A stretch of DNA of 36,554 nucleotides from Deltaproteobacteria bacterium. Its GTDB lineage: Bacteria; Desulfobacterota; Desulfarculia; Adiutricales; Adiutricaceae. The stretch covers positions 1-36,554 of the forward strand of contig JAITKK010000144.1 in the NCBI GenBank assembly GCA_031278475.1, in the 5' to 3' direction. Shown piece by piece: positions 28,508-36,554 of the stretch. Under the pieces are notes generated by a model. The model was not told where the DNA came from, did not search any database, and saw only the letters and a list, made by a program, of their open reading frames with translations. Numbering within the stretch: the first letter of the stretch is position 1; every line of letters starts with the position of its first letter. A program made the translations under genes and the position numbers.

Positions 28508-28511
28508 CTCT

Positions 28512-30023
28512 TCAGCCCTCGGGCCCGGCGTGGGCGGGCCCCGCCGGGACGGGCTCAAGGGCCGCCCCGGGCGCGGCCTCCGCTGGCCCGGCCCCATCGC
28601 CCCCCTTGGCGAAGATGTCGCCCGCGGGCTCGGTCGCGAATGCCCAGAAGAGCAGCACCATGACGCCGCAGACCAGCCACTCGGCGTAGATGAGCCCCGG
28701 GAGCACCCTAAGGCCCGGGAACAGGGTCCACAGGAGCCACAGGACCAAGGAGGCCAGGACCAGCCAAAAGCCCGCCGCCCTCCTTAGGATCCTCGGGAAA
28801 TAAATCCCCGCGATGACTATCAGGGTAAAGGAGGTGGTAAGCGCGAGGGCCGTCGTTATGGTCTGGAGTATGCCCGTGACCGTGAGCGCCAGGGCAAAGG
28901 AGAGAAGGCTTACGAGAAGCACCACCAGCCTTGAGACCAGCATCTCCCTGGAGCCGGAGAGCTGCCTCGGGTATAGCTTCTTCACAACATCCTCGACCAC
29001 AAGGGTCGAGCAGCCCATGAGGAGCCCCACCGCCGTGGATATGTCGGCAGCCCACAGGGCGGCAAGGAAGATGCCACCCACGATGGGCGAGAGCCCCTGC
29101 ACCAGCTTGGGAAGGGCCAAGGCCGCGTCCGGGCCCACCAAGCCGGGGAACTTGGCCGCGGCCATGATGCCGAAGACCGCGCAAAGGAAGCCAGCCGGGA
29201 GTATTATGATCCCGCCCAGGATGAACCCGGTCCTGGCCTTGTTACCGTCCTTGGCGGCGAAGCATATCTGGGCCACCGCCTGGGTGGTGACCGCCATGGT
29301 GACCATTACCGCCACATAGCCGATTATGGCCGGGTAGCCCATCCCCGACATCGGGTGGAACCAGTCCTCCCCCTTGGGCAGCTGGGCCAAAAGCGAGTCC
29401 ATCCCCCCGAAACCCCTCACGCTGAAGATGAGCGCGACCACTATCCCCACGTATATTATGATCACATTGAAGAGGTTCGTGAGCCCGCTCGCCCAGTAGC
29501 CCCCGAACAGGGTGATGATGATGAAGATGGCGCAGGAGGCCAGCATCCCGCCCCTGAGGTCGAAGACCTCGGGCAACAGGGCCGCGAGTATCGCGCCTCC
29601 GGCCACGTACTGGAGGGCGGTTATGGTTATCATGACCAGGAGCTGGCAGATGACGCTTATGAGGCGGGTGCCGGGCCCGAACATGTGCCCCATTATCTGG
29701 GGCACGGTCTTGACCGTCATGCGCCGGAAATGCTTCGCGATGAAGAGCCCCACGAAGATACCCCCGAGGCCCCATGCGGCGTTGTACCAACCCGCGGAAA
29801 AGCCCTGGGTATAGGCCTTCTCCGCCACCCCCACGGTGGAGGCGCCCCCCACGGCCAGCCCCACCAGCATGACCATGATGAGTATGGTGGGGAGGTTGCG
29901 CCCCGCCAGGAGGTAGTTGAGGGTCTTGTTCGTGGTCCCCCTCCGCAGGAGGATGGTGGACCACCAGGATATGGCAAGAAGGACCAATACGTAGGCGATT
30001 AATATGATCAGCTGGGCACGCAC
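28512..30023 (-). CDS. Sodium:solute symporter (SSS family)
   Basis: A 503-residue transporter with about 13 hydrophobic helices. It starts in IILIAYVLVLLAISWW and carries the SSS pattern YLLAGRNLP near the first helix, a GVAEKAYTQGFSAGWYNAAWG stretch of helix 2, and an ALWAADISTAVGLLMGCSTLV helix. GTG at 30023 has GGAGG 7 bases upstream; the frame is open to 30098. The tail is Pro/Ala/Gly-rich. It is first in a three-gene operon (symporter, dehydrogenase, LarA-like racemase) with a 4-base gap to the next gene. It probably brings a 2-hydroxyacid or related organic anion into the cell with Na+ (inference). Confidence 0.92.
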   Translation of the reverse strand: MRAQLIILIAYVLVLLAISWWSTILLRRGTTNKTLNYLLAGRNLPTILIMVMLVGLAVGGASTVGVAEKAYTQGFSAGWYNAAWGLGGIFVGLFIAKHFRRMTVKTVPQIMGHMFGPGTRLISVICQLLVMITITALQYVAGGAILAALLPEVFDLRGGMLASCAIFIIITLFGGYWASGLTNLFNVIIIYVGIVVALIFSVRGFGGMDSLLAQLPKGEDWFHPMSGMGYPAIIGYVAVMVTMAVTTQAVAQICFAAKDGNKARTGFILGGIIILPAGFLCAVFGIMAAAKFPGLVGPDAALALPKLVQGLSPIVGGIFLAALWAADISTAVGLLMGCSTLVVEDVVKKLYPRQLSGSREMLVSRLVVLLVSLLSFALALTVTGILQTITTALALTTSFTLIVIAGIYFPRILRRAAGFWLVLASLVLWLLWTLFPGLRVLPGLIYAEWLVCGVMVLLFWAFATEPAGDIFAKGGDGAGPAEAAPGAALEPVPAGPAHAGPEG

Positions 30024-30650
30024 TCTAGCGCCTCCTTGTGGGCGGCCTGGGCCGAAGGGCGCCTGCCCCCGGCCGTAGGCCCGGCCAAGGCCGGGCACGT
30101 CCCTGGGATGGCCGACCCCACCAAATTAGAACGAACCAAATAAGGCAAATTTAGCCGATTGGCCCATGAAAAAACAACTCTTAAGTTTGAATATCACCCA
30201 ATGCGGCGTTTCCCCGCCCTGGGAAATGCCCGGGACCCTTGGCTTTGAGCCGGCATCCCCCGTAAGGCTTGGATCCGGTGGTTCAAGGCAGGCCCCAAGT
30301 AGGCCCAAGGTAGGCCCCAGACACTTCACCGAAAGCCAAAAAGCCCCATTAGCCCCAATTAGCCCACAAAAGCCTCCAAAGGCCTCCAAAAGCCCCAATC
30401 AGCCATAAGAAAGACCCAGGCTTTGAGCCCCCGGCATTTCCGGGCCTCCCCCCAGGGGAGGCCCGGAAGCCCTTGTGGCCGGGCTTTTCGCCCTTCCGGC
30501 CTTGACCCCCCCGCCCATAATGGGCTAGACTGTGTGAAACCCAAATGCCTCTGGCCCGTCCCCCTCCAAGGAAAGGGCCCCAAAAAACGCAAAACATCCC
30601 ACTCATAGGATCCACGATCATCCCCACACAAACGAATCGGAGTTTGAACC
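30024..30650. other. Intergenic region between symporter and TerD genes
   Basis: About 630 bases between divergent genes. It holds a degenerate GGCCCC/AGCCCCAA-type tract (about 30285-30410), a long GC hairpin (30438-30468), and an overlapping alternative hairpin with a T-run (30461-30488). No gene is supported; promoters of both flanking genes should be here but are not clear. Confidence 0.55.
30438..30488 (+). promoter_or_regulatory. Two mutually exclusive hairpins upstream of TerD
   Basis: Hairpin A is a perfect 14-base stem (30438-30451 with 30455-30468) with a 3-base loop. Hairpin B pairs GCCCGG (30461-30466) with CCGGGC (30479-30484) followed by TTTT, a terminator-like form. B uses bases of A's 3' arm, so only one can form. 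This is the arrangement of an attenuator, 160 bases before the TerD start, but there is no evidence of a ligand or leader peptide. Confidence 0.4.
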
Positions 30651-31226
30651 ATGGCAGTGTCATTAGTTAAAGGCGGTCAGGTATCGCTCGTCAAGGAGGC
30701 CCCGGGCCTCTCCGTCATCCTGGTCGGCATGGGCTGGGACGTCCGGGAAACCCCTGGGTCGGACTTCGACCTGGACGCCTCGGCCTTCCTCCTCACCGAC
30801 GCCAAGAAGGTGAGGGACCCCGGCGACTTCATCTTCTACAACAACCTCAAATCCAAGGACGGCTCGGTGCTCCACACGGGCGACAACCGCACCGGCGAGG
30901 GCGAGGGCGACGACGAGTCCATCCAGATACACCTCCAGAAGATAGCGCCGGAGATCACGAGCATCGCCATCACCGTCACCATCCACGACTACGAGGCCAG
31001 GAACCAGAACTTCGGCCAAGTCAATAACGCCTTCATAAGGATAGTCAACGTGGACAACGGCAAGGAGATAGCCCGCTTCGATCTCACCGAGGACATGTCG
31101 ACAGAGACCGGCATGATATTCGGCGAGGTCTTCCGCAAGGGCTCCGACTGGCAGTTCAAGGCCGTGGGCCAAGGATACGAAGGGGGGCTCGCCGCCCTCT
31201 GCCGCAACTTCGGGATCCAGGTCTAG
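30651..31226 (+). CDS. TerD-family protein
   Basis: A 191-residue TerD-domain protein. It opens with [28 protein letters not shown], the family's typical N-terminus. Calcium-binding loops [11 protein letters not shown] and [13 protein letters not shown] are present, as is the [13 protein letters not shown] segment. TerD proteins bind Ca2+ and belong to stress, tellurite and phage-related systems, usually in clusters with TerABCF and others. None of those is nearby, so this is an orphan copy. ATG at 30651 has GGAG about 9 bases upstream. It is complete and of normal length. A strong terminator follows at 31343. Function beyond stress response is unknown. Confidence 0.95.
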   Translation: MAVSLVKGGQVSLVKEAPGLSVILVGMGWDVRETPGSDFDLDASAFLLTDAKKVRDPGDFIFYNNLKSKDGSVLHTGDNRTGEGEGDDESIQIHLQKIAPEITSIAITVTIHDYEARNQNFGQVNNAFIRIVNVDNGKEIARFDLTEDMSTETGMIFGEVFRKGSDWQFKAVGQGYEGGLAALCRNFGIQV

Positions 31227-31342
31227 GGACCTGCCGAAAGGGTTTTAGGGCAAGCAAGGCCACGCCCCCTGGGGCTTGGGCGACAATGCTCCCAAGGCCC
31301 AACAGGCCCTGCCCCGAAATCCCCAAAACCAGGCTTTACACG

Positions 31343-31387
31343 ACGGCTTTGGCTCAAGCGGTGCTTGAGCCAAAGCCGTTGTTTTTC
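31343..31387 (+). terminator. Intrinsic terminator after TerD
   Basis: A perfect 17-base stem (31343-31359 with 31363-31379) with a 3-base loop is followed by TGTTTTTCC. The stem is exceptionally long and perfect. Confidence 0.9.
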
Positions 31388-31434
31388 CTCCATTGACAAC
31401 AGCGGGGCCGCAGGGGTGGGTATCAAACGCCAAT

Positions 31435-31540
31435 TAACGCCAAAAAACGGCAAAAAATGCTAAAAAACGGCAAAAAATGCAAAAAACGGCATAAAACAGC
31501 AAAAAATGGCAACAAACACCAAAAAAACACTAACAAACAC
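31435..31540. repeat. A-rich degenerate repeat
   Basis: Repeating blocks of AAAAAACGGC, AAAAAATGC and, towards the end, AAACACC, each about 9-18 bases, on the plus strand. Low-complexity DNA with no visible function. Confidence 0.75.
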
Positions 31541-32232
31541 CATATGCCAAGAGTGCGGGCCGACACGACCGGTCCCTACACAGGTCCCCTCAACCCCTGA
31601 GCAGGAAGCGAGGGCAGCCCATGCTGGGAGCCCTTCCCTATGTGCCGGCCATCCCACAATCCCGCCTTACCAGCCTTCCCAGCCATCCCTCCTTCCCAAC
31701 ATCGCGCCAGCCACCCCTGCGGCAACTTTTCCAGGAACTCCCATCAAAATAACTTTCGGCACGGTATAAAGAGAAAAAAGTGTTATAGAGTAAAAAATAA
31801 TTTTATGCCAAAAATGCCCTTCCTGCCAGGGGCAAGGAACCAGAGCCTGCCCATAACTTGCGCCCCTTGCCTTTGAAAACCCGGAAAGGCCCGGTTTTGT
31901 TGGATTATCTCGGAAGAATAGTCAAGCGGGGCATGGTTTTGGCGGCGGGCCTGAATTTTTTTCTTGCCTTGGCCGGCCCAAAAGTGTAAATATCATTTGT
32001 TGACTTACAATATCCGGCGATGCCTTGGCCCTGGCCCCTTGCCGGTTTTGTACCCGGCCGGTTTTATACCCGTTAGCGAGATCCCACCTTAGGGCCGGCA
32101 TCCAAGATAAAGCGGCGCCTTTGCCAAGGATAGAACCCAGAACCTTTGGCTCCTTGCGGATCCCAGAGGCCCATGGGTTTTCCTTGTCCAAAGGCCGGGG
32201 CCTATAAGGCACCGGCCAAAATTTCCAAAGAC

Positions 32233-32277
32233 ACTCCACTTCACTCCATTTCACTCCATTCCGTACACTCCACTCCA
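32233..32277. repeat. CACTCCA short repeat upstream of CooS
   Basis: About five copies of CACTCCA or CACTCCATT occur in 45 bases, ending 75 bases before the CooS start codon. They could be protein-binding sites or simple slippage products. Confidence 0.6.
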
Positions 32278-32352
32278 CAAAAATAGCCTTTTAACAAGCT
32301 TTTGCAGAGACATACTGATGCCCGCCAGGTATGAGGGCATAGGAGGCATTTC

Positions 32353-34479
32353 GTGAGCGAAGACAAGCTATCACTGGAACAGTTGAAACAGGAGGCCGAG
32401 AAGGCCAAACAGGAGGCTGAAAAGCTGGAGGCCGCCCTTAAGGAAGCCAAGGAAAAGCTCCAGAAGGCGACGGGTGCCTTGGAGGCCGCAAGCAAGCCCC
32501 CCGCCCCGAAGCCGGCGGAGGCGAAGCCGGCGGCGGAGGCGAAGCCGAAACCCGCCCCCAAGGGCGGGCCGGAGACAGGCGATCCCATCAGCATAAAGAT
32601 GCTCGACCTCGCAAGGGAGAAGGGCCAGCCCACCATCTTCGACAGGGCCGTGAAGATGAAGCCCTGCAACATAGGCACGGAGGGCATCTGTTGCAAGATA
32701 TGCTCGCAGGGTCCCTGCAGGCTGCCCCTCACCAAGGCCATAAAGGACGGGACAGAGCCCGACCGGAGAATCGGCCTCTGCGGGGCGACACCCGAGACAA
32801 TTGTCGCGAGGAACCTAATCCGCATGATATCGGCGGGTTCCAGCGCCCACGCCGACCACGGCCTGGTGCTGGTGGAGACCCTCCAGGACCTCGCGGCCGG
32901 CGAGACCGGGGACTACAGCCTCAAGGCCGAGGACAAGCTAAAGGACATCGCGACCAGGCTTGGCCTTGACCCCTCCAAGTCCGAGGACAGCCTATCGCTC
33001 GCGAAGGAAGTGGCCGCCAAGTGCCTCGCCGAGTTCGGCAGGCAGACCGGCGAGCTGGCCTACCTGAAGGACGCCCCGGAGGGCACCTATGAGAGGTGGA
33101 CCAAGCTGGGGGTGAAGCCCAGGGGCATAAACCGCGAGGCGGTGGAGATCATGCACCGCACCCACATGGGCGTCGACCAGGACTACCGCAACCTGCTCTT
33201 CCAGGGGGTCAGGTGCGCCCTTGCCGACGGTTGGGCATCATCCTCCATCTCCACGGACATCCAGGACGCCTTCTTCGGGCCTCCCACGCCCCAGGGCTCC
33301 GACATCAACCTCAGCACCCTGTCCAAGACCTCCGTCAACGTGGTCGTCCACGGCAACTACCCCATACTGGCCGAGAAGATAGTGGAGGCCTCCAAGCTTC
33401 CCGAGCTTGTCGAGTACGCCAAGGGCAAGGGGGCAGACGGCTTCAAGGTGACGGGCATCTGCTCCACCGCGAACGAGCTCCAGGAGCGCCACGGGGCCGC
33501 GGCCGCGGGCGACTACCTCCAGCAGGAGCTGGCCATAGTGACGGGCGCGGTCGAAGCCTTGGTGGTTGACGCCCAGTGCGCCATGGAGTCGCTCGGAAAG
33601 CTCTGCGAGTGCTACCACACCAAGCTCATAACCACCTTCCCGCAGGCCAAGTTCGGCTCCGGGAAGAACACCCAGCACTACAAAGTCACCGACAAGAACG
33701 CCATGGAGCGGGCCCAGGAGATCCTCAAGGCCGCCGCGGACAACTACCCCAACAGGGGCGAGGTGTCCATCCCCGAGGGCTCCGAGACCATCATGACCGG
33801 CTACGGCATCGAGTCCCTTGGGAAGATCCTCAAGGCCAACGGCGGCGGCCCGGTGGGCCCGCTGGCGGAGGCCATCAAGAAGGGCTCCATCAAGGGCGTG
33901 GTCGGCATCCTGGGCTGCAACAACGTGAGGGTGCTCCCCGGCCCCAGCGGCAACGACCCGCACGTGGATCTGGCGAAGGCCCTCATAAAGGACGACATAC
34001 TGATACTGTCCACCGGCTGCGCGGCCATGTCGCTAGGCAGGGCCGGGCTTCTCAAGCCAGAGGCCAAGTCCGAGGCGGGCCCTGCCCTTGCCAAGTTCTG
34101 CGCCGAGACGGGCCTGCCCCCGGTGGTCCACCTAGGCTCCTGCGTGGACAACTCGAGGCTCCTGAAGCTCTTGGCCGAGCTCAGCAAGACCGGCTCCCTC
34201 GGCAAGGAACTGGCCGAGCTCCCGGCGGCCGTGGCCATCCCCGGCTGGACCACCGAGCAGATCGTGTCCCTGGCCTTCTGCTTCGTTGCCTCGGGGCTCT
34301 CGGTCTACCTGGGATTCACCCTCCCCATCCAGGGAGTGCCCGGCATGGTGAATTACCTGGACGGCACCTTCAAGGAGATCTACGGGGCCTCCTTCGTGCA
34401 CGACCCGGAACCCGTGAGCCAGGCCGCCAAGATCTCCCAGCACGTGGCCGATAAGAGGGCATCACTGGGGATAAACTAG
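32353..34479 (+). CDS. cooS: Anaerobic Ni,Fe carbon-monoxide dehydrogenase with N-terminal coiled-coil extension
   Basis: A 708-residue CooS-type catalytic subunit (usual length about 620-640). B/D-cluster cysteines lie in CNIGTEGICCKICSQGPCR (C105, C113, C114, C117, C122), with C143 as the likely sixth. C-cluster ligands are all present: H333 (VVHGNYP), C370 (TGICSTANE), C409 (DAQCAME), C522 (LGCNNVR), C556 (STGCAAMS) and C597 (LGSCVDN). It oxidises CO to CO2, or the reverse, at a Ni-Fe-S site. Residues 1-45 are a Glu/Lys-rich heptad-like helix, then an Ala/Pro/Lys-rich linker to about 75; this extension is odd for the family. GTG at 32353 has AGGAGG 6 bases upstream. No CooF, CooC, hydrogenase or acetyl-CoA synthase gene adjoins it. 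Confidence 0.95.
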   Translation: MSEDKLSLEQLKQEAEKAKQEAEKLEAALKEAKEKLQKATGALEAASKPPAPKPAEAKPAAEAKPKPAPKGGPETGDPISIKMLDLAREKGQPTIFDRAVKMKPCNIGTEGICCKICSQGPCRLPLTKAIKDGTEPDRRIGLCGATPETIVARNLIRMISAGSSAHADHGLVLVETLQDLAAGETGDYSLKAEDKLKDIATRLGLDPSKSEDSLSLAKEVAAKCLAEFGRQTGELAYLKDAPEGTYERWTKLGVKPRGINREAVEIMHRTHMGVDQDYRNLLFQGVRCALADGWASSSISTDIQDAFFGPPTPQGSDINLSTLSKTSVNVVVHGNYPILAEKIVEASKLPELVEYAKGKGADGFKVTGICSTANELQERHGAAAAGDYLQQELAIVTGAVEALVVDAQCAMESLGKLCECYHTKLITTFPQAKFGSGKNTQHYKVTDKNAMERAQEILKAAADNYPNRGEVSIPEGSETIMTGYGIESLGKILKANGGGPVGPLAEAIKKGSIKGVVGILGCNNVRVLPGPSGNDPHVDLAKALIKDDILILSTGCAAMSLGRAGLLKPEAKSEAGPALAKFCAETGLPPVVHLGSCVDNSRLLKLLAELSKTGSLGKELAELPAAVAIPGWTTEQIVSLAFCFVASGLSVYLGFTLPIQGVPGMVNYLDGTFKEIYGASFVHDPEPVSQAAKISQHVADKRASLGIN

Positions 34480-34521
34480 GAAAGGACCCAGCAGCCAAGG
34501 GGTTCAATCCCACCCACTGGA

Positions 34522-34558
34522 AAGGCCTTCCAGCCGCATAGGCTGGAAGGCCTTTTTT
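34522..34558 (+). terminator. Intrinsic terminator after CooS
   Basis: A perfect 14-base stem (34522-34535 with 34541-34554) with loop GCATA ends in a run of six T. It lies 43 bases after the stop codon. Confidence 0.92.
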
Positions 34559-34767
34559 CGTGCCTTATGAACATTTGGTGGGATTGTTCGTTTTGGCCCA
34601 CTTTCCCAGGTTTCATATTAAATCAGCGAAAGTGCACGCCCGGTCTCAAATCAAGAAAAATTGGCGGGAACCCAATAGCCTCGCCCGGGCAAGCAAACCC
34701 CCATGTCTTTTTGAAGAGGGCGGGAAAGAGGGGCAAGCAGCATATGGGGGGAAGCTTTTGGGGAAAG

Positions 34768-35853
34768 TCAGGGGACCAACTTAACAATCTGAATTTCCGG
34801 AAAGGTCCCCAAACGCAGGGGAGGGCCAAAGGTGCCAACCCCTTGGGAAACCAAAAGGGTCATGTTGTCGATTTGGTAACGACCCTTGTATTCAGGGAAC
34901 CACAAAGGAACCATGATGGTTCCTGGGAATACCTGGCCACCGTGGGTATGGCCGGTGAGCATTAGGGCGACCCCATCACGGGAAGCATAGGAAAGGCCCA
35001 CAGGGCTGTGGTGAATGAGCACTGTCGGCAAAGTGCGATCCCTAAAAACCTTAGGAAGTTCCTCATCCATAAAAAGATCGTTTACCCTGTGATTGTCGCT
35101 TGTGGCCCTGTCGGCGTTCATATATTCCAAGCCTATTATGTTTATGCCATCTATGACAACAGTCTCATTTTCGAGGCGTTTGACCCCTGAGAGTTTCAAA
35201 AGGTTGAGCTCGCTTTCCGTATCCACATAATACTCGTGGTTTCCTGTGGTGAAATACTGTGGGATTGAAACCTTTTCAAATGGCCTGAAGGTCTCAGGGT
35301 TTAAGGCGATATTGGTGTCGACCAAGTCGCCGTTGTAGATTATGACCTGGGGCTCTAAATCTTGTATCTTTTGAAGGGTTTTGGCTAGAAAAGCCTCGCC
35401 CCTGGCTGCCCCAAGATGCAGATCCGGCACGTGGGCTATGGTAAGCGGGGCCTTAAGGCCCGCAATCCTCATCTCGTAAAAGGTGACCTTTACGCGCATG
35501 GAATTGTAGTACGCATAACTTACCAGCGACACAGCCACGAAGAAGGTTAGTAAGAGCGCGACCCTCTTTTTGCCCTTAAAGAAGTAGGAAAAAGGATGGA
35601 GGATTAAAAGTAGGCAGAAAACATAGGCGTGGAGCATCAAAAGAATGCCTAAAATGTTATAAAGAAGTGCGACAACGATGTTGGGTTTAAGGTAGAGTTT
35701 CGTTCCCATGAGCACAATGTAGCCGCCTATCACCAGGAAGCAGGCAATAAATACGGGCCAAAAAGCTTTCTTGCAGCCAGAAAGCGAGCTTACCCGAAAG
35801 GGCACGTACCAAAGCGAAAAAATGGCAATTCCAAGGCACAGGTAGAGTAGCAT
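34768..35853 (-). CDS. Membrane-bound metallophosphoesterase (YkuE-like)
   Basis: A 361-residue protein. Four hydrophobic helices cover about residues 1-130, then a calcineurin-like phosphoesterase domain: HVPDLHLG, YNGDLVD, TGNHEYY, LIHHSP and LTGHTHGGQVFPG, all in order. The usual first motif is DLHLG preceded by Ser; here it is Pro. This matches membrane phosphoesterases of the YkuE/YaeI type, some of which hydrolyse lipid-linked UDP-sugars; the substrate here is unknown. I chose ATG at 35853, with AAAGG about 8 bases upstream; the frame extends to 35904 without a ribosome site. The gene is clearly AT-richer than its neighbours and uses more A/T-ending codons, suggesting acquisition. A group II intron fossil adjoins it. 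Confidence 0.88.
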   Translation of the reverse strand: MLLYLCLGIAIFSLWYVPFRVSSLSGCKKAFWPVFIACFLVIGGYIVLMGTKLYLKPNIVVALLYNILGILLMLHAYVFCLLLILHPFSYFFKGKKRVALLLTFFVAVSLVSYAYYNSMRVKVTFYEMRIAGLKAPLTIAHVPDLHLGAARGEAFLAKTLQKIQDLEPQVIIYNGDLVDTNIALNPETFRPFEKVSIPQYFTTGNHEYYVDTESELNLLKLSGVKRLENETVVIDGINIIGLEYMNADRATSDNHRVNDLFMDEELPKVFRDRTLPTVLIHHSPVGLSYASRDGVALMLTGHTHGGQVFPGTIMVPLWFPEYKGRYQIDNMTLLVSQGVGTFGPPLRLGTFPEIQIVKLVP

Positions 35854-36005
35854 TTTATAACCTTTGCAGTATGAAATAGGAATAGAGCCAGCTTTACCAT
35901 TCAATTGAAGAGGGAGGCGGCTTTCAAACGCATGCCATTATAATCCTTTGGAAAGCCCAGCACAAGGCTTGCGAGAAATCATGAAAAGGATGCAGGACCC
36001 CATTA

Positions 36006-36554
36006 CCAAGAACGCTGCCCTTGGGGATCTCACATAGATTTTGCAATCGTCTGCTCATCTACCTTATTTGCGGGCTGGTTCTTCAAGAAATCGGATGACA
36101 CTTTGTGAGGTAAATGTTGCTTACCAGCGTGCTAAGCTGATCGTATTCGTTGAATCGGATTAGCCTGAACAGGACAACATCGAAAAATTACCCCCTTGGC
36201 TTTCTTATGGGCATGTAGTAATTCACATTATCAAAATTGTCGTATTTATCAAATCCACCACACAGGTAAACACCATGACGAGGTATGACCTCCCTTGCCT
36301 AGTCATTGGCACTCCGGTAAGGCTCGAACCCATGGCTGTTGTCCGAGAGTCATGCCTCTAAAATTGGTGCCGGCTCTTGCGCCATCATTTCTGGATCATA
36401 CGGTCAATGACCGTTGGCATGCCTAATAGAAGCCGCCTTAGGCTTTGGGAATCTCCTTGCGGCTGACTGGTTTCGGCCAGCATTTCACGCGATTTATTCT
36501 CTCGGCGAAGTCATCTAGATGATTTTTCGGGTTATTGCAACAATTCGTGAACAG
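36006..36554 (-). pseudogene. Decayed group II intron reverse transcriptase/maturase, partial
   Basis: Read on the minus strand, this region keeps fragments of a group II intron-encoded protein in the right order but in changing frames with stop codons. KPVSRKEIPKA (about 36441-36478) fits the family's KPVRRVEIPKPDGG; LGMPTVIDRMIQ (36391-36426) fits LGIPTVIDRVIQ; SDNSHGFEPYRSAND (about 36302-36349) fits SDHSYGFRPGRSAHD; FDKYDNFDNVNYYM (about 36209-36253) fits DLEKFFDTVNHDLLM; EIPKGSVLG (about 36006-36033) fits GTPQGSVLS. Frameshifts separate most blocks, and the YADD catalytic box and maturase domain are not found, so it is inactive. The 5' end lies beyond the window. I see no intact intron domain V. 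Confidence 0.75.

Larger units (their letters stand above)
31227..32352. other. 1.1-kb region between TerD and CooS genes
   Basis: Contains the TerD terminator, an A-rich repeat (31435-31540), an AT-rich patch near 31770-31810, and a short ACTCCA-type repeat (about 32233-32277) close to the CooS start. No gene is supported; open frames here are short and composition-biased. Confidence 0.6.

Noticed and set aside
30651-31226. Tellurite-resistance or phage-defence ter cluster
   Set aside because: Only a single TerD gene is present; no TerA, TerB, TerC or TerF homologue is nearby.
36300-36380. tRNA-like sequence with GGTTCGAGCC
   Set aside because: The arms do not pair into a cloverleaf; the stretch is better explained as the HGFRPGRSAHD region of the decayed reverse transcriptase.

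Overview
The window looks like chromosomal DNA from a GC-rich, anaerobic, Gram-negative bacterium. A Ni-dependent CO dehydrogenase and a nickel-pincer hydroxyacid racemase point to anaerobic life. A TonB-dependent receptor, lipoproteins and a type IV pilin point to a double membrane. The gene set is most like Desulfobacterota (former Deltaproteobacteria), but no phylogenetic marker here proves this; it is inference. Many genes are on the minus strand, and long non-coding stretches are rich in short degenerate repeats.

Layout. (1) 1-4 kb, minus strand: two TM2-domain proteins with zinc ribbons, an EcfT/CbiQ-like membrane protein, a TPR lipoprotein and a C39-like cysteine peptidase lipoprotein. 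(2) 4-9.3 kb, minus strand: a large PHP/EndoQ-like nuclease fused to a UvrD helicase, an overlapping AMMECR1-like anchored protein, a PP1-type phosphatase and a type IV pilin. (3) 9.3-11 kb, no genes: a 13-bp repeat, a 12-copy 23-bp tandem array, and a probable structured RNA with a promoter-like start and a very strong terminator. (4) 11-16.4 kb, plus strand: TonB receptor, periplasmic binding protein, FecCD permease and ATPase, together a complete metal-chelate or corrinoid importer. (5) 16.6-21 kb: two tandem paralogues of an unrecognised polytopic glycine-zipper protein, each behind a copy of the same promoter, then tRNA-Val. (6) 21.7-25.5 kb, minus strand: a SWIM zinc-finger protein with a C-terminal HTH and a SNF2-family helicase in one operon. 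(7) 26-30 kb, minus strand: a Na+/solute symporter, a malate/L-lactate-type dehydrogenase and LarA-family racemase, reading as a hydroxyacid uptake and oxidation operon. (8) 30.6-34.5 kb, plus strand: an orphan TerD protein and an orphan CooS with an unusual coiled-coil N-terminal extension. (9) 34.8-36.5 kb: a membrane metallophosphoesterase in AT-richer DNA, and the decayed remains of a group II intron reverse transcriptase at the window edge.

The best candidates for something new are the tandem glycine-zipper membrane proteins with their duplicated promoter, the 23-bp repeat array next to the putative structured RNA, the EndoQ-UvrD fusion, and the CooS coiled-coil extension. No complete, recognisable defence island, prophage or CRISPR array is present.
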